A DNA stretch of 64,000 nucleotides from Actinernus sp. WN-2022 (taxonomy: Eukaryota > Cnidaria > Anthozoa > Actiniaria > Actinernidae): contig JAOWCC010000245.1 in NCBI GenBank assembly GCA_030867875.1, forward strand, positions 1 to 64,000. Direction: 5' to 3'. Made by a program: the position numbers and the translations under genes. The notes below the pieces were generated by a model, which had not been told where the DNA came from, ran no database searches, and worked only from the letters and a program-made list of their open reading frames with translations. Within the stretch, counting starts at the first letter, position 1. Every line of letters starts with the position of its first letter. Shown piece after piece: positions 1-14,955 of the stretch.

Positions 1-1010
1 GGTAGGCGAAAAATCTCAGATTTCTGACAAAAACTAAAAACAACTCAATATGCTTCAAAATTATCTCAAACAATATGCTGATAGTTTGCAGACATGAATG
101 GATTAAGTTGGAGAAAGAATTGAAGAAAAAAATGAACATCTTCAAAAATGGTCAAATCTGGATATTTTTTGCCAGACCGGGTAGGCGAAAAATCTCAGAT
201 TTCTGACAAAAACTAAAAACAACTCAATATGCTTCAAAATTATCTCAAACAATATGCTGATAGTTTGCAGACATGAATGGATTAAGTTGGAGAAAGAATT
301 GAAGACAAAAATCTACATCTTCAAAAATGGTAGGCGAAAAATCTCAGATTTCTGACAAAAAGTAAAAACCACTCAATATGCTTCAAAATGATCTCAAAAA
401 TCACCTTGGTAGCTTCAGGACATGAATGGACTAAGTTGGAAAAAGAATTGAAGAAAAAAATGAACATCTTCAAAAATGGTCGAATCTGGATATTTTTTGC
501 CAGACCGGGTAGGCCAAAAATCTCAGATTTCTGACAAAAACTAAAAACAACTCAATATGCTTCAAAATTATCTCAAACAATCTCCTTGGTAGCTTCAGAA
601 CACGAATGGATTAAGTTGGAGAAAGAATTTAAGAAAAAAACGAACATCTTCAAAAATGGTCAAATCTGGATATTTTTTGCCAGACCGGGTAGGCCAAAAA
701 TCTCAGATTTCTGACAAAAATTAAAAACAACTCAATATGCTTCAAAATTATCTCAAACAATATGCTGATAGTTTGCAGACATGAATGGATTAAGTTGGAG
801 AAAGAATTGAAGAAAAAAATCTACATCTTCAAAAATGGTAGGCGAAAAATCTCAGATTTCTGACAAAAAGTAAAAACCACTCAATATGCTTCAAAATGAT
901 CTCAAAAATCTCCTTGGTAGCTTCAGAACATGAATGGACTAAGTTGGAGTAAGAATTGAAGAAAAAAATCAACATCTTCAAAAATGGTCAAATCTGGATT
1001 TTTTAGCCAG

Positions 1011-1249
1011 TGTCTATCCTTCATAACATACCTGAATATCCGCTCTCCTTTCTCGACACCTTCATAACACGACCTCAATATCTTCCTGTCTCCACACATC
1101 AGAAGCAGTGTCTATCTTGTTTAGATGAGTTACGTTGTCAGGTCCCAGGAACTCCATGGCCAGTAGGTACATATCCTGTCGAGATATCGATATCGTTTAG
1201 AAGTTTATTCTGCATTTAAGGTACCGACCATTATGATAATTAGTAGACA
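1011..1249. repeat. 239-bp TG...CA cassette in the left array (19 copies; first copy given)
   Basis: A non-satellite block interrupts the monomer between 'GCCAG' and 'CCGGGTAGGC'. It begins TGTCTATCC and ends AGTAGACA, so it has 6-bp inverted ends of the TG...CA kind. Further left-array copies begin at 2474, 3759, 5222, 9460, 10923, 12208, 13671, 14956, 16928, 18391, 18809, 20091, 22242, 24214, 25677, 26095, 27377 and 29528. It holds a GATATCGATATC palindrome. A 69-codon frame is conserved in all copies, but it opens with GTG and the copies are co-amplified, so it is not evidence for a gene. The best guess is an old solo LTR or small TIR element that inserted once and was then amplified with the satellite. 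No target duplication is visible, so the origin is unsure. Confidence 0.85.
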
Positions 1250-4200
1250 CCGGGTAGGCAAAAAATCTTGGATTTCTGACAAAAAACTAAAACCCACTCA
1301 ATATGCTTCAAAATGATCTCAAACAATCTCCTTGGTAGCTTCAGAACATGAATGGACTAAGTTGGAGAAAGAATTGAAGAAAAAAATGAACATCTTCAAA
1401 AATGGTCAAATCTGGATATTTTTTGCCAGACCGGGTAGGCCAAAAATCTCAGATTTCTGAAAAAAACTAAAAACCACTCAATATGCTACAAAATGATCTC
1501 AAACAATCTCCTTGGTAGCTTCAGAACACGATTGGATTAAGTTGGAGAAAGAATTGAAGAAAAAAATGAACATCTTCAAAAATGGTCAAATCTGGATATT
1601 TTTTGCCAGACCGGGTAGGCCAAAAATCTCAGATTTCTGACAAAAACTAAAAACAACTCAATATGCTTCAAAATTATCTCAAACAATATGCTGATAGTTT
1701 GCAGACATGAATGGATTAAGTTGGAGAAAGAATTGAAGAAAAAAATGAACATCTTCAAAAATGGTCAAATCTGGATATTTTTTGCCAGACCGGATAGGCC
1801 AAAAATCTCAGATTTCTGACAAAAACTAAAAACAACTCAATATGCTTCAAAATTATCTCAAACAATATGCTGATAGTTTGCAGACATGAATGGATTAAGT
1901 TGGAGAAAGAATTGAAGAAAAAAATGAACATCTTCAAAAATGGTCAAATCTGGATATTTTTTGCCAGACCGGGTAGGCCAAAAATCTCAGATTTCTGACA
2001 AAAACTAAAAACAACTCAATATGCTTCAAAATTATCTCAAACAATCTCCTTGGTAGCTTCAGAACAAGAATGGATTAAGTTGGAGAAAGAATTGAAGAAA
2101 AAAATGAACATCTTCAAAAATGGTCAAATCTGGATATTTTTTGCCAGACCGGGTAGGCCAAAAATCTCAGATTTCTGACAAAAACTAAAAACAACTCAAT
2201 ATGCTTCAAAATTATCTCAAACAATATGCTGATAGTTTGCAGACATGAATGGATTAAGTTGGAGAAAGAATTGAAGAAAAAATCTACATCTTCAAAAATG
2301 GTAGGCGAAAAATCTCAGATTTCTGACAAAAAGTAAAAACCACTCAATATGCTTCAAAATGATCTCAAAAATCTCCTTGGTAGCTTCAGAACATGAATGG
2401 ACTAAGTTGGAGTAAGAATTGAAGAAAAAAATCAACATCTTCAAAAATGGTCAAATCTGGATTTTTTAGCCAGTGTCTATCCTTCATAACATACCTGAAT
2501 ATCCGCTCTCCTTTCTCGACACCTTCATAACACGACCTCAATATCTTCCTGTCTCCACACATCAGAAGCAGTGTCTATCTTGTTTAGATGAGTTACGTTG
2601 TCAGGTCCCAGGAACTCCATGGCCAGTAGGTACATATCCTGTCGAGATATCGATATCGTTTAGAAGTTTATTCTGCATTTAAGGTACCGACCATTATGAT
2701 AATTAGTAGACACCGGGTAGGCAAAAAATCTTGGATTTCTGACAAAAAACTAAAACCCACTCAATATGCTTCAAAATGATCTCAAACAATCTCCTTGGTA
2801 GCTTCAGAACATGAATGGACTAAGTTGGAGAAAGAATTGAAGAAAAAAATGAACATCTTCAAAAATGGTCAAATCTGGATATTTTTTGCCAGACCGGGTA
2901 GGCCAAAAATCTCAGATTTCTGAAAAAAACTAAAAACCACTCAATATGCTTCAAAATGATCTCAAACAATCTCCTTGGTAGCTTCAGAACACGATTGGAT
3001 TTAGTTGGAGAAAGAATTGAAGAAAAAAACGAACATCTTCAAAAATGGTCAAATCTGGATATTTTTTGCCAGACCGGGTAGGCCAAAAATCTCAGATTTC
3101 TGACAAAAACTAAAAACAACTCAATATGCTTCAAAATTATCTCAAACAATATGCTGATAGTTTGCAGACATGAATGGATTAAGTTGGAGAAAGAATTGAA
3201 GAAAAAAATGAACATCTTCAAAAATGGTCAAATCTGGATATTTTTTGCCAGACCGGGTAGGCCAAAAATCTCAGATTTCTGACAAAAACTAAAAACAACT
3301 CAATATGCTTCAAAATTATCTCAAACAATCTCCTTGGTAGCTTCAGAACACGAATGGATTAAGTTGGAGAAAGAATTGAAGAAAAAAATGAACATCTTCA
3401 AAAATGGTCAAATCTGGATATTTTTTGCCAGACCGGGTAGGCCAAAAATCTCAGATTTCTGACAAAAACTAAAAACAACTCAATATGCTTCAAAATTATC
3501 TCAAACAATATGCTGATAGTTTGCAGACATGAATGGATTAAGTTGGAGAAAGAATTGAAGAAAAAAATCTACATCTTCAAAAATGGTAGGCGAAAAATCT
3601 CAGATTTCTGACAAAAAGTAAAAACCACTCAATATGCTTCAAAATGATCTCAAAAATCTCCTTGGTAGCTTCAGAACATGAATGGACTAAGTTGGAGTAA
3701 GAATTGAAGAAAAAAATCAACATCTTCAAAAATGGTCAAATCTGGATTTTTTAGCCAGTGTCTATCCTTCATAACATACCTGAATATCCGCTCTCCTTTC
3801 TCGACACCTTCATAACACGACCTCAATATCTTCCTGTCTCCACACATCAGAAGCAGTGTCTATCTTGTTTAGATGAGTTACGTTGTCAGGTCCCAGGAAC
3901 TCCATGGCCAGTAGGTACATATCCTGTCGAGATATCGATATCGTTTAGAAGTTTATTCTGCATTTAAGGTACCGACCATTATGATAATTAGTAGACACCG
4001 GGTAGGCAAAAAATCTTGGATTTCTGACAAAAAACTAAAACCCACTCAATATGCTTCAAAATGATCTCAAACAATCTCCTTGGTAGCTTCAGAACATGAA
4101 TGGACTAAGTTGGAGAAAGAATTGAAGAAAAAAATGAACATCTTCAAAAATGGTCAAATCTGGATATTTTTTGCCAGACCGGGTAGGCCAAAAATCTCAG

Positions 4201-7200
4201 ATTTCTGAAAAAAACTAAAAACCACTCAATATGCTACAAAATGATCTCAAACAATCTCCTTGGTAGCTTCAGAACACGATTGGATTAAGTTGGAGAAAGA
4301 ATTGAAGAAAAAAATGAACATCTTCAAAAATGGTCAAATCTGGATATTTTTTGCCAGACCGGGTAGGCCAAAAATCTCAGATTTCTGACAAAAACTAAAA
4401 ACAACTCAATATGCTTCAAAATTATCTCAAACAATATGCTGATAGTTTGCAGACATGAATGGATTAAGTTGGAGAAAGAATTGAAGAAAAAAATGAACAT
4501 CTTCAAAAATGGTCAAATCTGGATATTTTTTGCCAGACCGGATAGGCCAAAAATCTCAGATTTCTGACAAAAACTAAAAACAACTCAATATGCTTCAAAA
4601 TTATCTCAAACAATATGCTGATAGTTTGCAGACATGAATGGATTAAGTTGGAGAAAGAATTGAAGAAAAAAATGAACATCTTCAAAAATGGTCAAATCTG
4701 GATATTTTTTGCCAGACCGGGTAGGCCAAAAATCTCAGATTTCTGACAAAAACTAAAAACAACTCAATATGCTTCAAAATTATCTCAAACAATCTCCTTG
4801 GTAGCTTCAGAACAAGAATGGATTAAGTTGGAGAAAGAATTGAAGAAAAAAATGAACATCTTCAAAAATGGTCAAATCTGGATATTTTTTGCCAGACCGG
4901 GTAGGCCAAAAATCTCAGATTTCTGACAAAAACTAAAAACAACTCAATATGCTTCAAAATTATCTCAAACAATATGCTGATAGTTTGCAGACATGAATGG
5001 ATTAAGTTGGAGAAAGAATTGAAGAAAAAATCTACATCTTCAAAAATGGTAGGCGAAAAATCTCAGATTTCTGACAAAAAGTAAAAACCACTCAATATGC
5101 TTCAAAATGATCTCAAAAATCTCCTTGGTAGCTTCAGAACATGAATGGACTAAGTTGGAGTAAGAATTGAAGAAAAAAATCAACATCTTCAAAAATGGTC
5201 AAATCTGGATTTTTTAGCCAGTGTCTATCCTTCATAACATACCTGAATATCCGCTCTCCTTTCTCGACACCTTCATAACACGACCTCAATATCTTCCTGT
5301 CTCCACACATCAGAAGCAGTGTCTATCTTGTTTAGATGAGTTACGTTGTCAGGTCCCAGGAACTCCATGGCCAGTAGGTACATATCCTGTCGAGATATCG
5401 ATATCGTTTAGAAGTTTATTCTGCATTTAAGGTACCGACCATTATGATAATTAGTAGACACCGGGTAGGCAAAAAATCTTGGATTTCTGACAAAAAACTA
5501 AAACCCACTCAATATGCTTCAAAATGATCTCAAACAATCTCCTTGGTAGCTTCAGAACATGAATGGACTAAGTTGGAGAAAGAATTGAAGAAAAAAATGA
5601 ACATCTTCAAAAATGGTCAAATCTGGATATTTTTTGCCAGACCGGGTAGGCCAAAAATCTCAGATTTCTGAAAAAAACTAAAAACCACTCAATATGCTTC
5701 AAAATGATCTCAAACAATCTCCTTGGTAGCTTCAGAACACGATTGGATTTAGTTGGAGAAAGAATTGAAGAAAAAAACGAACATCTTCAAAAATGGTCAA
5801 ATCTGGATATTTTTTGCCAGACCGGGTAGGCCAAAAATCTCAGATTTCTGACAAAAACTAAAAACAACTCAATATGCTTCAAAATTATCTCAAACAATAT
5901 GCTGATAGTTTGCAGACATGAATGGATTAAGTTGGAGAAAGAATTGAAAAAAAAATGAACATCTTCAAAAATGGTCAAATCTGGATATTTTTTGCCAGAC
6001 CGGGTAGGCCAAAAATCTCAGATTTCTGACAAAAACTAAAAACAACTCAATATGCTTCAAAATTATCTCAAACAATATGCTGATAGTTTGCAGACATGAA
6101 TGGATTAAGTTGGAGAAAGAATTGAAAAAAAAATGAACATCTTCAAAAATGGTCAAATCTGGATATTTTTTGCCAGACCGGGTAGGCGAAAAATCTCAGA
6201 TTTCTGACAAAAACTAAAAACAACTCAATATGCTTCAAAATTATCTCAAACAATATGCTGATAGTTTGCAGACATGAATGGATTAAGTTGGAGAAAGAAT
6301 TGAAAAAAAAAATGAACATCTTCAAAAATGGTCAAATCTGGATATTTTTTGCCAGACCGGGTAGGCCAAAAATCTCAGATTTCTGACAAAAACTAAAAAC
6401 AACTCAATATGCTTCAAAATTATCTCAAACAATATGCTGATAGTTTGCAGACATGAATGGATTAAGTTGGAGAAAGAATTGAAGAAAAAAATGAACATCT
6501 TCAAAAATGGTCGAATCTGGATATTTTTTGCCAGACCGGGTAGGCCAAAAATCTCAGATTTCTGACAAAAACTAAAAACAACTCAATATGCTTCAAAATT
6601 ATCTCAAACAATATGCTGATAGTTTGCAGACATGAATGGATTAAGTTGGAGAAAGAATTGAAAAAAAAAATGAACATCTTCAAAAATGGTCAAATCTGGA
6701 TATTTTTTGCCAGACCGGGTAGGCCAAAAATCTCAGATTTCTGACAAAAACTAAAAACAACTCAATATGCTTCAAAATTATCTCAAACAATATGCTGATA
6801 GTTTGCAGACATGAATGGATTAAGTTGGAGAAAGAATTGAAAAAAAAAATGAACATCTTCAAAAATGGTCAAATCTGGATATTTTTTGCCAGACCGGGTA
6901 GGCCAAAAATCTCAGATTTCTGACAAAAACTAAAAACAACTCAATATGCTTCAAAATTATCTCAAACAATATGCTGATAGTTTGCAGACATGAATGGATT
7001 AAGTTGGAGAAAGAATTGAAGACAAAAATCTACATCTTCAAAAATGGTAGGCGAAAAATCTCAGATTTCTGACAAAAAGTAAAAACCACTCAATATGCTT
7101 CAAAATGATCTCAAAAATCTCCTTGGTAGCTTCAGGACATGAATGGACTAAGTTGGAAAAAGAATTGAAGAAAAAAATGAACATCTTCAAAAATGGTCAA

Positions 7201-10200
7201 TTCTGGATATTTTTTGCCAGACCGGGTAGGCGAAAAATCTCAGATTTCTGAAAAAAACTAAAAACAACTCAATATGCTTCAAAATTATCTCAAACAATAT
7301 GCTGATAGTTTGCAGACATGAATGGATTAAGTTGGAGAAAGAATTGAAGAAAAAAATGAACATCTTCAAAAATGGTCGAATCTGGATATTTTTTGCCAGA
7401 CCGGGTAGGCCAAAAATCTCAGATTTCTGACAAAAACTAAAAACAACTCAATATGCTTCAAAATTATCTCAAACAATATGCTGATAGTTTGCAGACATGA
7501 ATGGATTAAGTTGGAGAAAGAATTGAAAAAAAAAATGAACATCTTCAAAAATGGTCAAATCTGGATATTTTTTGCCAGACCGGGTAGGCCAAAAATCTCA
7601 GATTTCTGACAAAAACTAAAAACAACTCAATATGCTTCAAAATTATCTCAAACAATATGCTGATAGTTTGCAGACATGAATGGATTAAGTTGGAGAAAGA
7701 ATTGAAGAAAAAAATGAACATCTTCAAAAATGGTCAAATCTGGATATTTTTTGCCAGACCGGGTAGGCGAAAAATCTCAGATTTCTGACAAAAACTAAAA
7801 ACAACTCAATATGCTTCAAAATTATCTCAAACAATATGCTGATAGTTTGCAGACATGAATGGATTAAGTTGGAGAAAGAATTGAAGACAAAAATCTACAT
7901 CTTCAAAAATGGTAGGCGAAAAATCTCAGATTTCTGACAAAAAGTAAAAACCACTCAATATGCTTCAAAATGATCTCAAAAATCTCCTTGGTAGCTTCAG
8001 GACATGAATGGACTAAGTTGGAAAAAGAATTGAAGAAAAAAATGAACATCTTCAAAAATGGTCAAATCTGGATATTTTTTTTGCCAGACCGGGTAGGCGA
8101 AAAATCTCAGATTTCTGAAAAAAACTAAAAACAACTCAATATGCTTCAAAATTATCTCAAACAATATGCTGATAGTTTGCAGACATGAATGGATTAAGTT
8201 GGAGAAAGAATTGAAGAAAAAAATGAACATCTTCAAAAATGGTCGAATCTGGATATTTTTTGCCAGACCGGGTAGGCCAAAAATCTCAGATTTCTGACAA
8301 AAACTAAAAACAACTCAATATGCTTCAAAATTATCTCAAACAATATGCTGATAGTTTGCAGACATGAATGGATTAAGTTGGAGAAAGAATTGAAGAAAAA
8401 AATGAACATCTTCAAAAATGGTCAAATCTGGATATTTTTTGCCAGACCGGGTAGGCCAAAAATCTCAGATTTCTGACAAAAACTAAAAACAACTCAATAT
8501 GCTTCAAAATTATCTCAAACAATATGCTGATAGTTTGCAGACATGAATGGATTAAGTTGGAGAAAGAATTGAAGAAAAAAATGAACATCTTCAAAAATGG
8601 TCAAATCTGGATATTTTTTGCCAGACCGGGTAGGCGAAAAATCTCAGATTTCTGACAAAAACTAAAAACAACTCAATATGCTTCAAAATTATCTCAAACA
8701 ATATGCTGATAGTTTGCAGACATGAATGGATTAAGTTGGAGAAAGAATTGAAGACAAAAATCTACATCTTCAAAAATGGTAGGCGAAAAATCTCAGATTT
8801 CTGACAAAAAGTAAAAACCACTCAATATGCTTCAAAATGATCTCAAAAATCACCTTGGTAGCTTCAGGACATGAATGGACTAAGTTGGAAAAAGAATTGA
8901 AGAAAAAAATGAACATCTTCAAAAATGGTCGAATCTGGATATTTTTTGCCAGACCGGGTAGGCCAAAAATCTCAGATTTCTGACAAAAACTAAAAACAAC
9001 TCAATATGCTTCAAAATTATCTCAAACAATCTCCTTGGTAGCTTCAGAACACGAATGGATTAAGTTGGAGAAAGAATTTAAGAAAAAAACGAACATCTTC
9101 AAAAATGGTCAAATCTGGATATTTTTTGCCAGACCGGGTAGGCCAAAAATCTCAGATTTCTGACAAAAATTAAAAACAACTCAATATGCTTCAAAATTAT
9201 CTCAAACAATATGCTGATAGTTTGCAGACATGAATGGATTAAGTTGGAGAAAGAATTGAAGAAAAAAATCTACATCTTCAAAAATGGTAGGCGAAAAATC
9301 TCAGATTTCTGACAAAAAGTAAAAACCACTCAATATGCTTCAAAATGATCTCAAAAATCTCCTTGGTAGCTTCAGAACATGAATGGACTAAGTTGGAGTA
9401 AGAATTGAAGAAAAAAATCAACATCTTCAAAAATGGTCAAATCTGGATTTTTTAGCCAGTGTCTATCCTTCATAACATACCTGAATATCCGCTCTCCTTT
9501 CTCGACACCTTCATAACACGACCTCAATATCTTCCTGTCTCCACACATCAGAAGCAGTGTCTATCTTGTTTAGATGAGTTACGTTGTCAGGTCCCAGGAA
9601 CTCCATGGCCAGTAGGTACATATCCTGTCGAGATATCGATATCGTTTAGAAGTTTATTCTGCATTTAAGGTACCGACCATTATGATAATTAGTAGACACC
9701 GGGTAGGCAAAAAATCTTGGATTTCTGACAAAAAACTAAAACCCACTCAATATGCTTCAAAATGATCTCAAACAATCTCCTTGGTAGCTTCAGAACATGA
9801 ATGGACTAAGTTGGAGAAAGAATTGAAGAAAAAAATGAACATCTTCAAAAATGGTCAAATCTGGATATTTTTTGCCAGACCGGGTAGGCCAAAAATCTCA
9901 GATTTCTGAAAAAAACTAAAAACCACTCAATATGCTACAAAATGATCTCAAACAATCTCCTTGGTAGCTTCAGAACACGATTGGATTAAGTTGGAGAAAG
10001 AATTGAAGAAAAAAATGAACATCTTCAAAAATGGTCAAATCTGGATATTTTTTGCCAGACCGGGTAGGCCAAAAATCTCAGATTTCTGACAAAAACTAAA
10101 AACAACTCAATATGCTTCAAAATTATCTCAAACAATATGCTGATAGTTTGCAGACATGAATGGATTAAGTTGGAGAAAGAATTGAAGAAAAAAATGAACA

Positions 10201-13200
10201 TCTTCAAAAATGGTCAAATCTGGATATTTTTTGCCAGACCGGATAGGCCAAAAATCTCAGATTTCTGACAAAAACTAAAAACAACTCAATATGCTTCAAA
10301 ATTATCTCAAACAATATGCTGATAGTTTGCAGACATGAATGGATTAAGTTGGAGAAAGAATTGAAGAAAAAAATGAACATCTTCAAAAATGGTCAAATCT
10401 GGATATTTTTTGCCAGACCGGGTAGGCCAAAAATCTCAGATTTCTGACAAAAACTAAAAACAACTCAATATGCTTCAAAATTATCTCAAACAATCTCCTT
10501 GGTAGCTTCAGAACAAGAATGGATTAAGTTGGAGAAAGAATTGAAGAAAAAAATGAACATCTTCAAAAATGGTCAAATCTGGATATTTTTTGCCAGACCG
10601 GGTAGGCCAAAAATCTCAGATTTCTGACAAAAACTAAAAACAACTCAATATGCTTCAAAATTATCTCAAACAATATGCTGATAGTTTGCAGACATGAATG
10701 GATTAAGTTGGAGAAAGAATTGAAGAAAAAATCTACATCTTCAAAAATGGTAGGCGAAAAATCTCAGATTTCTGACAAAAAGTAAAAACCACTCAATATG
10801 CTTCAAAATGATCTCAAAAATCTCCTTGGTAGCTTCAGAACATGAATGGACTAAGTTGGAGTAAGAATTGAAGAAAAAAATCAACATCTTCAAAAATGGT
10901 CAAATCTGGATTTTTTAGCCAGTGTCTATCCTTCATAACATACCTGAATATCCGCTCTCCTTTCTCGACACCTTCATAACACGACCTCAATATCTTCCTG
11001 TCTCCACACATCAGAAGCAGTGTCTATCTTGTTTAGATGAGTTACGTTGTCAGGTCCCAGGAACTCCATGGCCAGTAGGTACATATCCTGTCGAGATATC
11101 GATATCGTTTAGAAGTTTATTCTGCATTTAAGGTACCGACCATTATGATAATTAGTAGACACCGGGTAGGCAAAAAATCTTGGATTTCTGACAAAAAACT
11201 AAAACCCACTCAATATGCTTCAAAATGATCTCAAACAATCTCCTTGGTAGCTTCAGAACATGAATGGACTAAGTTGGAGAAAGAATTGAAGAAAAAAATG
11301 AACATCTTCAAAAATGGTCAAATCTGGATATTTTTTGCCAGACCGGGTAGGCCAAAAATCTCAGATTTCTGAAAAAAACTAAAAACCACTCAATATGCTT
11401 CAAAATGATCTCAAACAATCTCCTTGGTAGCTTCAGAACACGATTGGATTTAGTTGGAGAAAGAATTGAAGAAAAAAACGAACATGTTCAAAAATGGTCA
11501 AATCTGGATATTTTTTGCCAGACCGGGTAGGCCAAAAATCTCAGATTTCTGACAAAAACTAAAAACAACTCAATATGCTTCAAAATTATCTCAAACAATA
11601 TGCTGATAGTTTGCAGACATGAATGGATTAAGTTGGAGAAAGAATTGAAGAAAAAAATGAACATCTTCAAAAATGGTCAAATCTGGATATTTTTTGCCAG
11701 ACCGGGTAGGCCAAAAATCTCAGATTTCTGACAAAAACTAAAAACAACTCAATATGCTTCAAAATTATCTCAAACAATCTCCTTGGTAGCTTCAGAACAC
11801 GAATGGATTAAGTTGGAGAAAGAATTGAAGAAAAAAATGAACATCTTCAAAAATGGTCAAATCTGGATATTTTTTGCCAGACCGGGTAGGCCAAAAATCT
11901 CAGATTTCTGACAAAAACTAAAAACAACTCAATATGCTTCAAAATTATCTCAAACAATATGCTGATAGTTTGCAGACATGAATGGATTAAGTTGGAGAAA
12001 GAATTGAAGAAAAAAATCTACATCTTCAAAAATGGTAGGCGAAAAATCTCAGATTTCTGACAAAAAGTAAAAACCACTCAATATGCTTCAAAATGATCTC
12101 AAAAATCTCCTTGGTAGCTTCAGAACATGAATGGACTAAGTTGGAGTAAGAATTGAAGAAAAAAATCAACATCTTCAAAAATGGTCAAATCTGGATTTTT
12201 TAGCCAGTGTCTATCCTTCATAACATACCTGAATATCCGCTCTCCTTTCTCGACACCTTCATAACACGACCTCAATATCTTCCTGTCTCCACACATCAGA
12301 AGCAGTGTCTATCTTGTTTAGATGAGTTACGTTGTCAGGTCCCAGGAACTCCATGGCCAGTAGGTACATATCCTGTCGAGATATCGATATCGTTTAGAAG
12401 TTTATTCTGCATTTAAGGTACCGACCATTATGATAATTAGTAGACACCGGGTAGGCAAAAAATCTTGGATTTCTGACAAAAAACTAAAACCCACTCAATA
12501 TGCTTCAAAATGATCTCAAACAATCTCCTTGGTAGCTTCAGAACATGAATGGACTAAGTTGGAGAAAGAATTGAAGAAAAAAATGAACATCTTCAAAAAT
12601 GGTCAAATCTGGATATTTTTTGCCAGACCGGGTAGGCCAAAAATCTCAGATTTCTGAAAAAAACTAAAAACCACTCAATATGCTACAAAATGATCTCAAA
12701 CAATCTCCTTGGTAGCTTCAGAACACGATTGGATTAAGTTGGAGAAAGAATTGAAGAAAAAAATGAACATCTTCAAAAATGGTCAAATCTGGATATTTTT
12801 TGCCAGACCGGGTAGGCCAAAAATCTCAGATTTCTGACAAAAACTAAAAACAACTCAATATGCTTCAAAATTATCTCAAACAATATGCTGATAGTTTGCA
12901 GACATGAATGGATTAAGTTGGAGAAAGAATTGAAGAAAAAAATGAACATCTTCAAAAATGGTCAAATCTGGATATTTTTTGCCAGACCGGATAGGCCAAA
13001 AATCTCAGATTTCTGACAAAAACTAAAAACAACTCAATATGCTTCAAAATTATCTCAAACAATATGCTGATAGTTTGCAGACATGAATGGATTAAGTTGG
13101 AGAAAGAATTGAAGAAAAAAATGAACATCTTCAAAAATGGTCAAATCTGGATATTTTTTGCCAGACCGGGTAGGCCAAAAATCTCAGATTTCTGACAAAA

Positions 13201-14955
13201 ACTAAAAACAACTCAATATGCTTCAAAATTATCTCAAACAATCTCCTTGGTAGCTTCAGAACAAGAATGGATTAAGTTGGAGAAAGAATTGAAGAAAAAA
13301 ATGAACATCTTCAAAAATGGTCAAATCTGGATATTTTTTGCCAGACCGGGTAGGCCAAAAATCTCAGATTTCTGACAAAAACTAAAAACAACTCAATATG
13401 CTTCAAAATTATCTCAAACAATATGCTGATAGTTTGCAGACATGAATGGATTAAGTTGGAGAAAGAATTGAAGAAAAAATCTACATCTTCAAAAATGGTA
13501 GGCGAAAAATCTCAGATTTCTGACAAAAAGTAAAAACCACTCAATATGCTTCAAAATGATCTCAAAAATCTCCTTGGTAGCTTCAGAACATGAATGGACT
13601 AAGTTGGAGTAAGAATTGAAGAAAAAAATCAACATCTTCAAAAATGGTCAAATCTGGATTTTTTAGCCAGTGTCTATCCTTCATAACATACCTGAATATC
13701 CGCTCTCCTTTCTCGACACCTTCATAACACGACCTCAATATCTTCCTGTCTCCACACATCAGAAGCAGTGTCTATCTTGTTTAGATGAGTTACGTTGTCA
13801 GGTCCCAGGAACTCCATGGCCAGTAGGTACATATCCTGTCGAGATATCGATATCGTTTAGAAGTTTATTCTGCATTTAAGGTACCGACCATTATGATAAT
13901 TAGTAGACACCGGGTAGGCAAAAAATCTTGGATTTCTGACAAAAAACTAAAACCCACTCAATATGCTTCAAAATGATCTCAAACAATCTCCTTGGTAGCT
14001 TCAGAACATGAATGGACTAAGTTGGAGAAAGAATTGAAGAAAAAAATGAACATCTTCAAAAATGGTCAAATCTGGATATTTTTTGCCAGACCGGGTAGGC
14101 CAAAAATCTCAGATTTCTGAAAAAAACTAAAAACCACTCAATATGCTTCAAAATGATCTCAAACAATCTCCTTGGTAGCTTCAGAACACGATTGGATTTA
14201 GTTGGAGAAAGAATTGAAGAAAAAAACGAACATCTTCAAAAATGGTCAAATCTGGATATTTTTTGCCAGACCGGGTAGGCCAAAAATCTCAGATTTCTGA
14301 CAAAAACTAAAAACAACTCAATATGCTTCAAAATTATCTCAAACAATATGCTGATAGTTTGCAGACATGAATGGATTAAGTTGGAGAAAGAATTGAAGAA
14401 AAAAATGAACATCTTCAAAAATGGTCAAATCTGGATATTTTTTGCCAGACCGGGTAGGCCAAAAATCTCAGATTTCTGACAAAAACTAAAAACAACTCAA
14501 TATGCTTCAAAATTATCTCAAACAATCTCCTTGGTAGCTTCAGAACACGAATGGATTAAGTTGGAGAAAGAATTGAAGAAAAAAATGAACATCTTCAAAA
14601 ATGGTCAAATCTGGATATTTTTTGCCAGACCGGGTAGGCCAAAAATCTCAGATTTCTGACAAAAATTAAAAACAACTCAATATGCTTCAAAATTATCTCA
14701 AACAATATGCTGATAGTTTGCAGACATGAATGGATTAAGTTGGAGAAAGAATTGAAGAAAAAAATCTACATCTTCAAAAATGGTAGGCGAAAAATCTCAG
14801 ATTTCTGACAAAAAGTAAAAACCACTCAATATGCTTCAAAATGATCTCAAAAATCTCCTTGGTAGCTTCAGAACATGAATGGACTAAGTTGGAGTAAGAA
14901 TTGAAGAAAAAAATCAACATCTTCAAAAATGGTCAAATCTGGATTTTTTAGCCAG

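Noticed and set aside
160..185. CENP-B-box-like sequence in the monomer ('TTTTGCCAGACCGGGT')
   Set aside because: It resembles the box but one conserved C is T and the spacing before CGGG is one base short.
1010..1219. 69-codon frame in the 239-bp cassette
   Set aside because: It begins with GTG, not ATG, and the copies are kept alike by array homogenisation. No known domain.
1576..1937. Recurrent ~60-codon antisense frames in every monomer, chained by 4-bp ATGA overlaps
   Set aside because: The 183-bp frame simply exceeds the 179-bp repeat by 4, so the overlap is a by-product of the period. The composition is Phe/Ile/Leu-rich AT translation and nothing indicates selection on protein.
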